Positions 8,614 through 17,346 of a stretch of 64,000 bases of DNA are shown here, one piece after another. The position numbers and the translations under genes are program-made. Each line of letters starts with the position of its first letter. The stretch's first letter is position 1. The DNA is from Microbispora catharanthi. GTDB lineage: Bacteria; Actinomycetota; Actinomycetes; Streptosporangiales; Streptosporangiaceae. The stretch spans positions 248,001 through 312,000 of the forward strand of contig NZ_VDMA02000008.1 of the NCBI RefSeq assembly GCF_006334915.2. Direction: 5' to 3'. The notes beneath the pieces were generated by a model. It was not told the DNA's origin. It saw only the letters and a list, made by a program, of their open reading frames with translations, and searched no databases.

Positions 8614-9506
8614 CGGCCGGCACCCCCACCCGTGAGCTCAGCCGTGAGCCGCATGTAGGTCTCCTCCAGCGAGGCGCCGCGCGGGGTGACCTCGTGGAGG
8701 GGGATCGCGTGCCGGGCGGCGAGGTCGCCGATCTCCTTCGGATCGAGGCCGCGCACCGACAGGCCCCCGCCGTCCTCGGCGGTGACCGTCCCGCCCGCGG
8801 CCGCAAGTGCGGTGGCGAGGTCACCGGCGCGGCTGCTGCGGACGAGGACGTCCCTTACGGCGGTCAGCTCCCGCATCGGGGTGTCCGCGATGAGCCGCCC
8901 GCGGCCGATGATGACGAGGTGGTCCGCGGTGAGCTCCATCTCGCTCATCAGGTGGCTCGACAGGAGCACCGTGCGTCCCTCGGCGGCGAGGCCGCGCAGC
9001 AGTTCGCGGATCCAGCGCACGCCGTCCGGATCGAGGCCGTTGACCGGCTCGTCGAGCAGCAGCACCGCGGGGTCGCCGAGGAGCGCGGCGGCGATCCCGA
9101 GGCGCTGGCGCATGCCGAGCGAGAAGCCGCCGATCCGCTTGCGGGCGGCGCCGGCCAGGCCCACCTGCTCGATGACGGACACGACCCGGTCGCGGCCGAT
9201 GCGGTTGGCTCGGGCGATCCAGCTCAGGTGGCCGAGGGGCGTACGGCCGCCCTGGACGGCGCCGGCGTCAAGGAGCGCGCCCACCTCCCGCATGGGGTGG
9301 CGGATGCGGTCGTAGCGGCGGCCGTTCACCAACGCCTCGCCGCTCGCCGGGTGGTCCAGGCCGAGGATCACCCGCATGGTCGTGGTCTTGCCCGCGCCGT
9401 TCGGCCCGAGAAACCCGGTCACGCGGCCTGGTTTCACGTGGAACGTCAGCCCGTCCACGGCGACCGTGCGCCCGAAGCGCTTGGTCAGCTCTCTGACTTC
9501 GATCAT
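8610..9506 (-). CDS. ABC exporter ATP-binding protein (DrrA/CcmA type)
   Basis: A 298-residue cytosolic ATPase with Walker A GPNGAGKTTT, a Q-loop region, signature SLGMRQRL and Walker B LLLDEPVNGLDPDG followed by the switch His in SSHLMSE. The C-terminal extension after residue 220 is typical of exporter ATPases of the drug/lantibiotic type. It partners with the overlapping downstream permease. The 131-bp gap to the divergent kinase gene should hold the promoters of both units. Confidence 0.9.
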   Translation of the reverse strand: MIEVRELTKRFGRTVAVDGLTFHVKPGRVTGFLGPNGAGKTTTMRVILGLDHPASGEALVNGRRYDRIRHPMREVGALLDAGAVQGGRTPLGHLSWIARANRIGRDRVVSVIEQVGLAGAARKRIGGFSLGMRQRLGIAAALLGDPAVLLLDEPVNGLDPDGVRWIRELLRGLAAEGRTVLLSSHLMSEMELTADHLVIIGRGRLIADTPMRELTAVRDVLVRSSRAGDLATALAAAGGTVTAEDGGGLSVRGLDPKEIGDLAARHAIPLHEVTPRGASLEETYMRLTAELTGGGAGR

Positions 9507-9625
9507 GTCCCGACGGTCTCGCGGGGCGCCCGTTCTCCGCGTCGGAGCGGAGTGCGATCCGCCGGCCGCGCCTCAGACCGTGGCATGACAGACCAGGGCA
9601 GGAGGCGGGCGTGCGCGCGGACGGC

Positions 9626-9637
9626 TAGCGTGAGCGC
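9626..9637 (+). promoter_or_regulatory. candidate leaderless -10 element for the kinase gene
   Basis: TAGCGT (TAnnnT) at 9626-9631 lies exactly 6 nt before the GTG at 9638. No Shine-Dalgarno sequence is present. A matching -35 box is not visible, so a leaderless start is inferred from spacing only. Confidence 0.35.
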
Positions 9638-10822
9638 GTGGACGATCCGGACGTGCGGCCGTTGTTCCCCCGGCCGCTGCGCCCCCGTGAGCTGGTCGCG
9701 CTCGACCTGCCGGCCGCGCTGGGGTACGCGTTGGTGCTGGTCGTCAACTCCCCGGACCTGCATCACCCGGCGGCCTGGGCCCTGATCGCCGCGATGACGC
9801 TGCCGCTCGCGGTCAGGCGGCGGTGGCCGCTGCCGGTCTTCTGCGTCGTCGCGGTCGCGTCCGCGGCGGCCATGGCGCTCGGCGTCGCGCGGGAACCGCT
9901 TGCCGCCATGGCGTACGCGCTCTACCCGGTCGCGCTCACGACGCGGCGGCGCCGGTGGGAGCCGACGGCGGCGATCGGCGTCCTGACCGTCGGGGCGCTG
10001 CTGCTGGCGGCGTTCGGCGGCGTGGCGGCCGAGCCGGAGGTCAGGCGGATCGTGGAGACCGTCGTGCTCGGCTCGCTCGCGCTGGGCGGCGCCTGGACGA
10101 TCGGCCGGGCGGTGCGGGAGCGCCGGGCGTACGCCGCGCGCCGGGCCGAGCAGGCCGCCGAGCGCGCCGTCACCGAGGAGCGGCTGCGCATCGCCAGGGA
10201 GATGCACGACGTGGTCTCCCACACCCTCAGCCTCATCGGGGTCAAGGCCGGGGTCGCCGCGCACGTGGCGGACCGGCGGCCGGAGGAGGCACTGGAGGCG
10301 CTGCGGGTCATCGAGACCACGAGCAGGCAGGCGCTGAGCGAGATGCGGCACATGCTCGGCGTGCTGCGTACGGCCCCCGGAGATGGCACTGGCGATGGCA
10401 CTGGCGATGGCACCGGCGCGCTGTCTCCGGCGCCGGGCATCGAGGCGCTGCCGGACATCGCCGAGCGTGCGGCGGCCGCGGGCGTACGCGTGGACCTGGA
10501 CGTGCGGGTGACGGACGGCCTGCCCCCGGCGCTGGAGCTGGCGGTCCACCGGATCGTCCAGGAGGCCGTCACCAACGTGGTCAGGCACGCGGCCCCGGCG
10601 GCCTGCCGGGTTTCGGTGCACGACGAGGGAGAACAGGTGCGCGTCGAGGTGACCGACGACGGGCCGGGCCGCCGGGTCCTGCCCCCCGGTTCGCCCGGCC
10701 ACGGCCTGATCGGCATGCGCGAGCGCGTCACGGCGCACGGCGGGGTCTTCACGGCGGGTCCGCTGCCCGGCGGCGGGTTCCGCGTGCTCGCCCGCCTGCC
10801 GCTGGGAGGGGAGGGGACGTGA
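9638..10822 (+). CDS. sensor histidine kinase, HisKA_3 (NarL/DesK type)
   Basis: A 394-residue membrane kinase. Its first about 160 residues form several helices with little extracellular sequence, the usual intramembrane-sensing layout. The dimerisation/phosphoacceptor block REMHDVVSHTLSL carries His190, followed by an HATPase_c domain (VTNVVRHA N-box, DDGPG G1-box, GHGLIGMRERV). The linker holds a triplicated GDGT from a 12-bp DNA repeat. Its stop overlaps the regulator start (GTGA). It is divergent from the ABC exporter, which is the likely regulatory target. Confidence 0.9.
   Translation: MDDPDVRPLFPRPLRPRELVALDLPAALGYALVLVVNSPDLHHPAAWALIAAMTLPLAVRRRWPLPVFCVVAVASAAAMALGVAREPLAAMAYALYPVALTTRRRRWEPTAAIGVLTVGALLLAAFGGVAAEPEVRRIVETVVLGSLALGGAWTIGRAVRERRAYAARRAEQAAERAVTEERLRIAREMHDVVSHTLSLIGVKAGVAAHVADRRPEEALEALRVIETTSRQALSEMRHMLGVLRTAPGDGTGDGTGDGTGALSPAPGIEALPDIAERAAAAGVRVDLDVRVTDGLPPALELAVHRIVQEAVTNVVRHAAPAACRVSVHDEGEQVRVEVTDDGPGRRVLPPGSPGHGLIGMRERVTAHGGVFTAGPLPGGGFRVLARLPLGGEGT
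10382..10417 (+). repeat. three tandem 12-bp units inside the kinase linker
   Basis: GATGGCACTGGC occurs twice and GATGGCACCGGC once, encoding three copies of a Gly-Asp-Gly-Thr unit between the phosphoacceptor and ATPase domains. The in-frame units could change linker length by slippage without breaking the gene. Confidence 0.85.
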
Positions 10823-11517
10823 ACGAGTCCGAGCCGATCCGGGTGCTGCTCGCCGACGACCAGGAACTGCTGCGCGGCAGCCTGCGCCTGCTGGTCGACA
10901 GCACGCCGGGGCTGGTCGCGGTCGGCGAGGCGGGCACCGGGACGCGGGCCGTCGAACTGGCCCGCGCCGAGCGTCCCGACGTCGTGCTGATGGACGTGCG
11001 GATGCCCGGCATGGACGGCATCGAGGCGACCCGGCAGATCTGCGCCGAGTCGTGCGGCGCGAAGGTGCTGATCCTCACCACGTTCGACCTCGACGAGTAC
11101 GTCTACGCGGGGCTGCGGGCCGGGGCGAGCGGGTTCCTGCTGAAGAACACCCCGCCCGCCGACCTGCTCACGGCGATCCGCGTCATCGCCGCGGGAGAGG
11201 GGCTGCTGGCGCCGAGCGTGACGCGGCGGCTGATCGCCCAGTTTGCCCAATTCACGCAGTTCGCCAGGACCGCCGCGGACCGGCCTCGATCCGACCCCTT
11301 GCTCGACGGCCTCACCGCCCGCGAGCGTGAGGTGCTCACGCTCGTCGCGCGCGGTCTGTCCAACCTGGAGATCGCGGCGAACCTGCATGTGAGCACGGCC
11401 ACCGTGAAGACCCACATCGGTCACCTGCTCGCCAAGCTCGGCGCGCGCGACCGGGCCCAGCTGGTCATCGCCGCCTATGAAGGGGGGCTCGTCTCCACGT
11501 CACGGGGGCACCCGTGA
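10819..11517 (+). CDS. LuxR/NarL-family response regulator
   Basis: The 232-residue cognate regulator of the kinase. It has a receiver domain with DDQ acidic pair, Asp59 as phosphoacceptor in LMDVRMPG and Lys in FLLKNT. A linker containing QFAQFTQFAR follows, then a C-terminal LuxR helix-turn-helix (LTAREREVLTLVARG, then VSTATVKTHI). GTG 10819 overlaps the kinase stop in GTGA. It probably activates the divergent exporter genes. Twelve bases separate its stop from the start of the next gene, which may be co-transcribed. Confidence 0.9.
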   Translation: MNESEPIRVLLADDQELLRGSLRLLVDSTPGLVAVGEAGTGTRAVELARAERPDVVLMDVRMPGMDGIEATRQICAESCGAKVLILTTFDLDEYVYAGLRAGASGFLLKNTPPADLLTAIRVIAAGEGLLAPSVTRRLIAQFAQFTQFARTAADRPRSDPLLDGLTAREREVLTLVARGLSNLEIAANLHVSTATVKTHIGHLLAKLGARDRAQLVIAAYEGGLVSTSRGHP

Positions 11518-11530
11518 CAGGGTGGAGCCC

Positions 11531-12958
11531 GTGGAAGTCTTCGATGTGATCGTCATTGGCGCGGGTCCGGCGGGCGAGGTCGCGGCGGGACGGATGGCGG
11601 CGGCCGGCCTGAGCACCGTCATCGTGGAGAGCGAGCTGGCGGGAGGGGAGTGCTCCTACTGGGCCTGCATGCCGAGCAAGGCGCTCCTGCGGCCGGTGGA
11701 CCTCGCGGGTGAGGTGGGCCGGGTCACGGGGCTGCGGCTGGACACGTCAGCCGGGGGCGGGCCGATCGACGCCGCCGCGGTGCTGGCCCGGCGCGACGCC
11801 GTGGTCTCGAACTACGACGACGCCGGGCAGGCGAGGTGGCTCGACTCGGCGGGCGTGACGCTCGTGCGCGGCACGGGACGGCTCGCCGGCCCCCGGCGGG
11901 TCGAGGTCACGACGGCCGACGGCGGCACCCGCACGCTCGTCGCGAACCACGCCGTCATGCTGGCCACCGGGAGCCGCCCGGTGATCCCGCCCGTGGCCGG
12001 TCTCGCCGCGGCCGAGCCGTGGACGAACCGTGAGGCGACCGGCGTGCGTGCCGTACCGGACCGGCTCGTGGTGATCGGCGGTGGCGTGGTGGCGTGTGAG
12101 ATGGCCCAGGCCATGCGCGGGCTCGGGGCCAGGGAGGTCACGATGCTCGTCCGGGGCGGCGAGCTGCTGACGAGGATCGAGCCCTTCGCCGGGGAGATGG
12201 TCGCGCGGTCGCTGTCGGACCAGGGCATCGCCATCCGCACGCACGAGAGCGCGGAGAAGGTCGAGCGGCCGGAGCCGGGCGGCGAGGTCACGGTGCGGCT
12301 CGCGAGCGGGGGGACGGTCACGGCCGACGAGATCCTGGTCGCCGCCGGCCGCCGGTCCGCCGTCGGCGACCTCGGCCTGGCCTCGGTCGGGCTGCCGGAG
12401 TCCGGTCCGGTCGAGGTGGACGAGAGCATGCGGGCCACCGGCGTGGCGGACGGCTGGCTCTACGCGGTGGGGGACGTCAACGGCCTCGCGCTCCTCACGC
12501 ACATGGGTAAATACCAGGCGCGAGTGGCCTCCGACGTGATCGTCGCCCGGGCCCGGGGCGAGGCTGACGACCGGCCCGGCATGCGCGACCGCGCCGACCG
12601 CGCCGGGGCGCCGCAGGTGGTCTTCACCGATCCCCAGGTGTGCGCGGTGGGCCGCACGGAGGCGCAGGCCCGCGCCGAGGGCTTCGACGTGCGAGTCCTG
12701 GAGTACGACATGGAGCAGGTGGCCGGTGGCTACCTCCTCGGCGACGGCTATCGGGGCAAGGTCAAGGCGGTGGTCGACGAGCGCCGCCGGGTGCTGCTCG
12801 GCGTGACCTTCGTGGCCCCGGGGGCGGCCGAGCTGCTGCACGCCGCGACGATCGCGGTCACCTCCGGGGTGACCCTGGACGACCTGTGGCACGCCGTCCC
12901 GGCGTACCCGACCGTCAGCGAGGTGTGGCTGCGCCTGCTGGAGGAGTACGGGCTCTAG
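11531..12958 (+). CDS. FAD/NAD(P)-dependent pyridine nucleotide-disulfide oxidoreductase
   Basis: A 475-residue cytosolic flavoprotein of the lipoamide dehydrogenase/mercuric reductase group. It has an FAD-binding GAGPAGE near the N-terminus, a redox-active disulfide Cys41-x4-Cys46 in GGECSYWACMPSK, a second GxGxxA/G NAD(P) fold (VIGGGVVACEMA) and a C-terminal dimerisation domain ending in HAVPAYPTVSE, with the His-Glu pair of the active site. The YWAC variant is not that of lipoamide dehydrogenase, so the disulfide substrate is unknown. GTG 11531 is preferred because GGTGGAG precedes it; GTG 11522 is an alternative. Confidence 0.85.
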   Translation: MEVFDVIVIGAGPAGEVAAGRMAAAGLSTVIVESELAGGECSYWACMPSKALLRPVDLAGEVGRVTGLRLDTSAGGGPIDAAAVLARRDAVVSNYDDAGQARWLDSAGVTLVRGTGRLAGPRRVEVTTADGGTRTLVANHAVMLATGSRPVIPPVAGLAAAEPWTNREATGVRAVPDRLVVIGGGVVACEMAQAMRGLGAREVTMLVRGGELLTRIEPFAGEMVARSLSDQGIAIRTHESAEKVERPEPGGEVTVRLASGGTVTADEILVAAGRRSAVGDLGLASVGLPESGPVEVDESMRATGVADGWLYAVGDVNGLALLTHMGKYQARVASDVIVARARGEADDRPGMRDRADRAGAPQVVFTDPQVCAVGRTEAQARAEGFDVRVLEYDMEQVAGGYLLGDGYRGKVKAVVDERRRVLLGVTFVAPGAAELLHAATIAVTSGVTLDDLWHAVPAYPTVSEVWLRLLEEYGL

Positions 12959-12967
12959 AAACCGGCT

Positions 12968-13594
12968 CTAGAGACTGACTACCGCGGGGTGGCGCGGGTC
13001 CTCGACGCGGACGACCACGTCGGCGGCCCGCACCGGGCCGGTCTCGCGCTCGTACCGCTCGTAGGCGGGCAGCGTCCACCGCTCCTCTGGCGGTGTACGG
13101 CGGGCCAGCGCGGCGGCCGACATGGACAGGTGGACGGTCAGGTCGAACGGCAGGCCGCGCCCGAGCAGCAGCGCGCCGTCGAGCAGCACCACCCCGCCCG
13201 GCTTCAGCGTCACGTAGCCGGCGCGGGTGGCCCGGTCGCGCTCGCTGTCCCACAACGAGGGCAGCACCCGGCCCGTACGGCCAGGTTCGAGTGGCCCGAG
13301 CACCTCGCGGACGAGGCCGCCCACGTCCAGCCACTCGTCGTGGAACACGTCGGGGTCGTTCCGGCCGAACTCCAGCCGGAGCGAGGCCGGGCGCAGGAAT
13401 CCGGCCGCGGGCACCCGCAGGACCTCCCGGCCGCGCAGGCGCAGCGGCTCCACCAGATCGTCGGCCAGCCGTCCCGGTTCGGCGGCGGGGGCGCCGTCCA
13501 CGGCGACGCGCACCCACGCGTCGCGCGGCCGGTCGGCGATCAGGCCGGCGAGTTCCTCCACGAGCAGGGACGGGGAGACGGGACGCGCACGCAC
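12968..13594 (-). CDS. uridine kinase-like protein with degenerate P-loop
   Basis: A 208-residue protein with the layout of the phosphoribulokinase/uridine kinase family: the beta-strand VRVAVDG leads into the nucleotide-binding loop, followed by an FHDEWLD block and a late R-rich lid (ERYERETGPVRAADVVVRV). The loop reads GAPAAEPGR and lacks the GK[ST] of a working Walker A. It may bind a nucleotide without phosphotransfer or have another role. GTG 13594 is inferred from the conserved N-terminal RARPVSPSLL; no good ribosome binding site precedes it. It converges with the flavoprotein gene, 9 bp between stops. Confidence 0.65.
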   Translation of the reverse strand: MRARPVSPSLLVEELAGLIADRPRDAWVRVAVDGAPAAEPGRLADDLVEPLRLRGREVLRVPAAGFLRPASLRLEFGRNDPDVFHDEWLDVGGLVREVLGPLEPGRTGRVLPSLWDSERDRATRAGYVTLKPGGVVLLDGALLLGRGLPFDLTVHLSMSAAALARRTPPEERWTLPAYERYERETGPVRAADVVVRVEDPRHPAVVSL

Positions 13595-13626
13595 AGGTCC
13601 ATCATCGCCAACGGTCCCGAGGGATC

Positions 13627-13640
13627 GTGACCAAGGTCCT
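13627..13640. promoter_or_regulatory. weak DosR/DevR-type box upstream of cydA
   Basis: GTGACCAAGGTCCT keeps the 5-4-5 layout of the DosR core (GGGAC-n4-GTCCC) with one mismatch in each half. It lies 85 bp before the cydA ATG. Alone it would be unconvincing, but two better copies occur near the DevR-like gene. Confidence 0.3.
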
Positions 13641-13724
13641 CTCCCAGTCGGGTCCGCCAGCCCTGGGGCGGTGATCCGGGCTGGGCCAGGCTTCAGACGT
13701 CCCTCATCAGCGTGTGGAGCCCCT

Positions 13725-15113
13725 ATGGACGTCCTGGATCTGTCCCGGTGGCAGTTCGGCATCACGACCGTCTACCACTTCCTGTTCGTGCCGCTCACGA
13801 TCGGCCTGTCGGTTCTCGTGGCCGGGTTCCAAACGGCCTGGCACCGTACGGGCGACGCGGCGTACCTGCGGATGACGAAGTTCTGGGGCCGCCTCTTCCT
13901 GATCAACTTCGCGATGGGCGTGGTCACCGGCATCGTGCAGGAGTTCCAGTTCGGGATGAACTGGAGCGCCTACTCGCGGTTCGTCGGCGACGTGTTCGGC
14001 GCGCCGCTCGCGATGGAAGGGCTGATGGCCTTCTTCCTGGAGTCCACCTTCCTGGGCCTGTGGATATTCGGCTGGGACAGGCTGCCGAAGAGGGTCCACC
14101 TCGCGACCATCTGGCTGGCCGCGATCGGCACGAACATCTCCGCGTACTTCATCCTCGCGGCCAACTCCTGGATGCAGCACCCGGTCGGCTACCGGCTCAA
14201 CCCGGCCACCGGGCGCGCCGAGCTCACCGACATCTGGGCGGTGCTGACGAACGTCACCACTCTGGCGACGTTCCCCCACGTCATCTTCGGCGCGTTCGTG
14301 ACGGCCGGGGCGTTCGTCATCGGGGTGAGCGCCTGGCAGCTCGCGCGCAGGCGCGAGGTGGACCTGTTCCGCGCCTCGGCCCGCGCCGCCCTCGTCGTCA
14401 CGCTCGTCGCGTCGGCCGGGGTGATGCTGAGCGGCCACTGGCAGGCGCAGATCATGACGGAGCAGCAGCCCATGAAGATGGCCGCCGCCGAGGCCCTGTG
14501 GGAGGACGAGACCTCCGCGGGCTTTTCGATCTTCGCGGTCGGCGACGTGGAGAACGGCCGCAACCACATCAACGTCCAGATCCCGTACGGCCTGAGCCTG
14601 CTGTCCACCAACACCCTGGACGGGAAGGTCGAGGGCATCAACGACATCCAGGCGCGCTATGAGAAGACATACGGCCCCGGTGACTACCGGCCGGTCGTCG
14701 GCCTCGCGTACTGGTCGTTCCGGCTGATGATCGGCTTCGGCGCGCTGGCCGGGCTGCTGGCGCTGGCCGGTCTGTGGTTCACCCGCCGCCGCAGGCTGCC
14801 CGGCAACCCCTGGTTCTACCGGATCGGCGTGCTCGGCATCGGGCTGCCGTTCCTGGCCAACACGCTCGGGTGGATCTTCACCGAGATGGGCCGCCAGCCG
14901 TGGACCGTGTTCGGCGTCATGCGGACCGCCGCGGCCGTCTCCCCGGGCTCCGACGTCGGTGAGGTCGCCACCACCCTGATCGGCTTCACGCTGGTCTACG
15001 CCGTGCTGGCGGTCATCGAGGTCCGCCTGCTGCTGAAGTTCATCCGTCAGGGGCCCGAGCCCGAGGACGCGGTCCATCAGGACGAGCCCGCTCTCCCCGC
15101 CCTGTCGTACTGA
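13725..15113 (+). CDS. cydA: cytochrome bd ubiquinol oxidase subunit I
   Basis: A 462-residue integral membrane subunit of the high-affinity terminal oxidase that reduces oxygen to water with quinol electrons. It begins LDLSRWQFGITTVYHFLF, with the family-conserved heme-ligand His18, and retains the GHWQ and GRQPW blocks of CydA. The quinol-binding Q-loop is short. ATG 13725 follows TGTGGAG; the frame is open upstream but that part is antisense to the uridine kinase-like gene. cydB follows after 11 bp. A DosR-like box upstream would fit induction under low oxygen. Confidence 0.95.
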   Translation: MDVLDLSRWQFGITTVYHFLFVPLTIGLSVLVAGFQTAWHRTGDAAYLRMTKFWGRLFLINFAMGVVTGIVQEFQFGMNWSAYSRFVGDVFGAPLAMEGLMAFFLESTFLGLWIFGWDRLPKRVHLATIWLAAIGTNISAYFILAANSWMQHPVGYRLNPATGRAELTDIWAVLTNVTTLATFPHVIFGAFVTAGAFVIGVSAWQLARRREVDLFRASARAALVVTLVASAGVMLSGHWQAQIMTEQQPMKMAAAEALWEDETSAGFSIFAVGDVENGRNHINVQIPYGLSLLSTNTLDGKVEGINDIQARYEKTYGPGDYRPVVGLAYWSFRLMIGFGALAGLLALAGLWFTRRRRLPGNPWFYRIGVLGIGLPFLANTLGWIFTEMGRQPWTVFGVMRTAAAVSPGSDVGEVATTLIGFTLVYAVLAVIEVRLLLKFIRQGPEPEDAVHQDEPALPALSY

Positions 15114-15124
15114 AGGACGATCCC

Positions 15125-16099
<975 letters not shown>

Positions 16100-16109
16100 C
16101 GCACGGCAA

Positions 16110-16142
16110 GAACGCCCACCTCGGGAGACGAGGCGGGCGTTC
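16110..16142. terminator. bidirectional hairpin between cydB and the PPOX gene
   Basis: GAACGCCCACCTC at 16110-16122 pairs with 16130-16142 (13 bp, one mismatch) around a 7-nt loop. It lies 10 bp after the cydB stop and 11 bp after the convergent PPOX-gene stop, so it can serve both. Confidence 0.75.
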
Positions 16143-16153
16143 CTGTCGGAGAG

Positions 16154-16561
16154 CTATCTGTTGAGCCGGCGGCCGGAGATCTGCTCGGGGGCCATCACGA
16201 TGAAGTGGTCGCGGCTTCCGGGCACCCACGGCGTGAGCGGCAGCGCCGACAGGCGGGCGATCTCCTCCGGTTCCGAGACCGCGCGGGCGTGCCCGACCGC
16301 GGTCACCGACCAGCCCGTGCGGAACGCCGCGTCGAAGTCGTCGGCCTCGAAGGCCACGACGGCGTTCCGCGCCGCGGCGGCGAGCTTGGAACCGGGGGCG
16401 GTGCGGATGACGATGTTCCCGTCGAGCAGGCAGAAGTTGACCGGCTGGACGGCGGGGAGGGCACGATCGGTGAAGACGATCCTGCCGATGGGGGTGGAGG
16501 CCAGCAGGTCCAGGCATTCCCCTCCGCTGAGGATCTCCAGGCCGGCCGAGTCGAGCTTCAT
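16154..16561 (-). CDS. pyridoxamine 5'-phosphate oxidase-fold protein
   Basis: A 135-residue split-barrel flavin/F420-binding protein. The GRIVFTDRALPAVQPVNF segment is typical of actinobacterial PPOX-family proteins, several of which belong to DevR/DosR dormancy regulons in mycobacteria. The reaction is unknown; these proteins are usually not true PNPOx enzymes. A perfect-half-site DosR-type box lies 38 bp upstream of the ATG, and the adjacent upstream gene is a DevR-like regulator, so direct regulation is likely. Confidence 0.8.
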   Translation of the reverse strand: MKLDSAGLEILSGGECLDLLASTPIGRIVFTDRALPAVQPVNFCLLDGNIVIRTAPGSKLAAAARNAVVAFEADDFDAAFRTGWSVTAVGHARAVSEPEEIARLSALPLTPWVPGSRDHFIVMAPEQISGRRLNR

Positions 16562-16598
16562 GTCTGCAAGCCTGGGGGATCGACCGCCACGCGGGTTA

Positions 16599-16612
16599 GG
16601 GACGAAGGTCCC
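16599..16612 (-). promoter_or_regulatory. DosR/DevR-type box for the PPOX gene
   Basis: GGGACGAAGGTCCC has both perfect half-sites of the DosR core at the correct 4-bp spacing. It covers -38 to -51 relative to the ATG at 16561, the position of an activator overlapping a -35 region if the transcript is nearly leaderless. Confidence 0.6.
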
Positions 16613-16637
16613 GTTGTCGACGTCGATCGGCCCCGGC

Positions 16638-17279
16638 TCAGCTCTCCTGCCCGGCCTTGAGGCGGGCGGCGAGCGCGGCGGCCTGGGTGCGGCGCTGCAT
16701 GTCGAGCTTGCTCAGCAGGTTGGACACGTAGTTCTTGACCGTCTTCTCGGCCAGGAACATCCGCTCGCCGATCTGGCGGTTGGTCAGGCCCTCGCCGATC
16801 AGCTCCAGGATCTGCCGCTCCTGGTCCGACAGCGCGGCCAGCGGGTCCTTCTTCGTGGCCTGGTCGCGCAGCCGGTGCAGCATCGCGGCCGTGGTCTGCG
16901 GGTCGAGCAGCGACTGCCCGCCGGCCACCGTGCGCACCGCGCCGACCAGGTCCGAGCCGTGGATCTGCTTGAGCACATAGCCGGCCGCCCCGGCCATGAC
17001 CGCGTTGAACAGCGCCTCGTCGTCGGCGTAGGAGGTCAACATCAAGCAGGCCAGGCCGGGCAGCTTCGAGCGCACCTCACGGCACACGTCCACCCCGCTG
17101 CCGTCGGGCAGGCGCACGTCGAGCACCGCCACATCCGGCTTCAGCGCGGGGATGCGGGCCACGGCCGACTCGGCCGTCCCCGCCTCGCCGACGACCTCGA
17201 TGTCGTCCTCGGCGTCCAGCAACGCCGCCACACCACGCCGCACGACCTCGTGGTCGTCCACCAGGAACACCCGAATCAT
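16638..17279 (-). CDS. DevR/DosR-like response regulator
   Basis: A 213-residue regulator closely resembling mycobacterial DevR: it begins with [14 protein letters not shown], Asp54 lies in [10 protein letters not shown], and Lys in GYVLKQI. The C-terminal LuxR-type DNA-binding domain reads [20 protein letters not shown], nearly the mycobacterial sequence. DevR responds to hypoxia, NO and CO through DevS/DosT kinases, which are absent from this window, making it locally orphan. A TAACGT hexamer lies 7 nt before the ATG, and an almost perfect DosR-type box lies 37 bp upstream, suggesting autoregulation. Neighbouring cydAB and PPOX genes are plausible targets. Confidence 0.88.
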   Translation of the reverse strand: MIRVFLVDDHEVVRRGVAALLDAEDDIEVVGEAGTAESAVARIPALKPDVAVLDVRLPDGSGVDVCREVRSKLPGLACLMLTSYADDEALFNAVMAGAAGYVLKQIHGSDLVGAVRTVAGGQSLLDPQTTAAMLHRLRDQATKKDPLAALSDQERQILELIGEGLTNRQIGERMFLAEKTVKNYVSNLLSKLDMQRRTQAAALAARLKAGQES

Positions 17280-17286
17280 GACCTGG

Positions 17287-17329
17287 ACGTTAGCCTTCCT
17301 TGGGCCGCCGGAGAAGTGACGAAGGTCCC
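17287..17329 (-). promoter_or_regulatory. candidate autoregulated promoter of the DevR-like gene
   Basis: On the minus strand TAACGT (17292-17287) lies 7 nt before the ATG. GGGACCTTCGTCAC (17329-17316), a DosR-type 5-4-5 box with one mismatch, sits immediately upstream of the expected -35 position. The box-to-ATG distance (37 bp) nearly equals that of the PPOX gene (38 bp). Confidence 0.5.
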
Positions 17330-17346
17330 GCGTGACCGCCTCGGTC

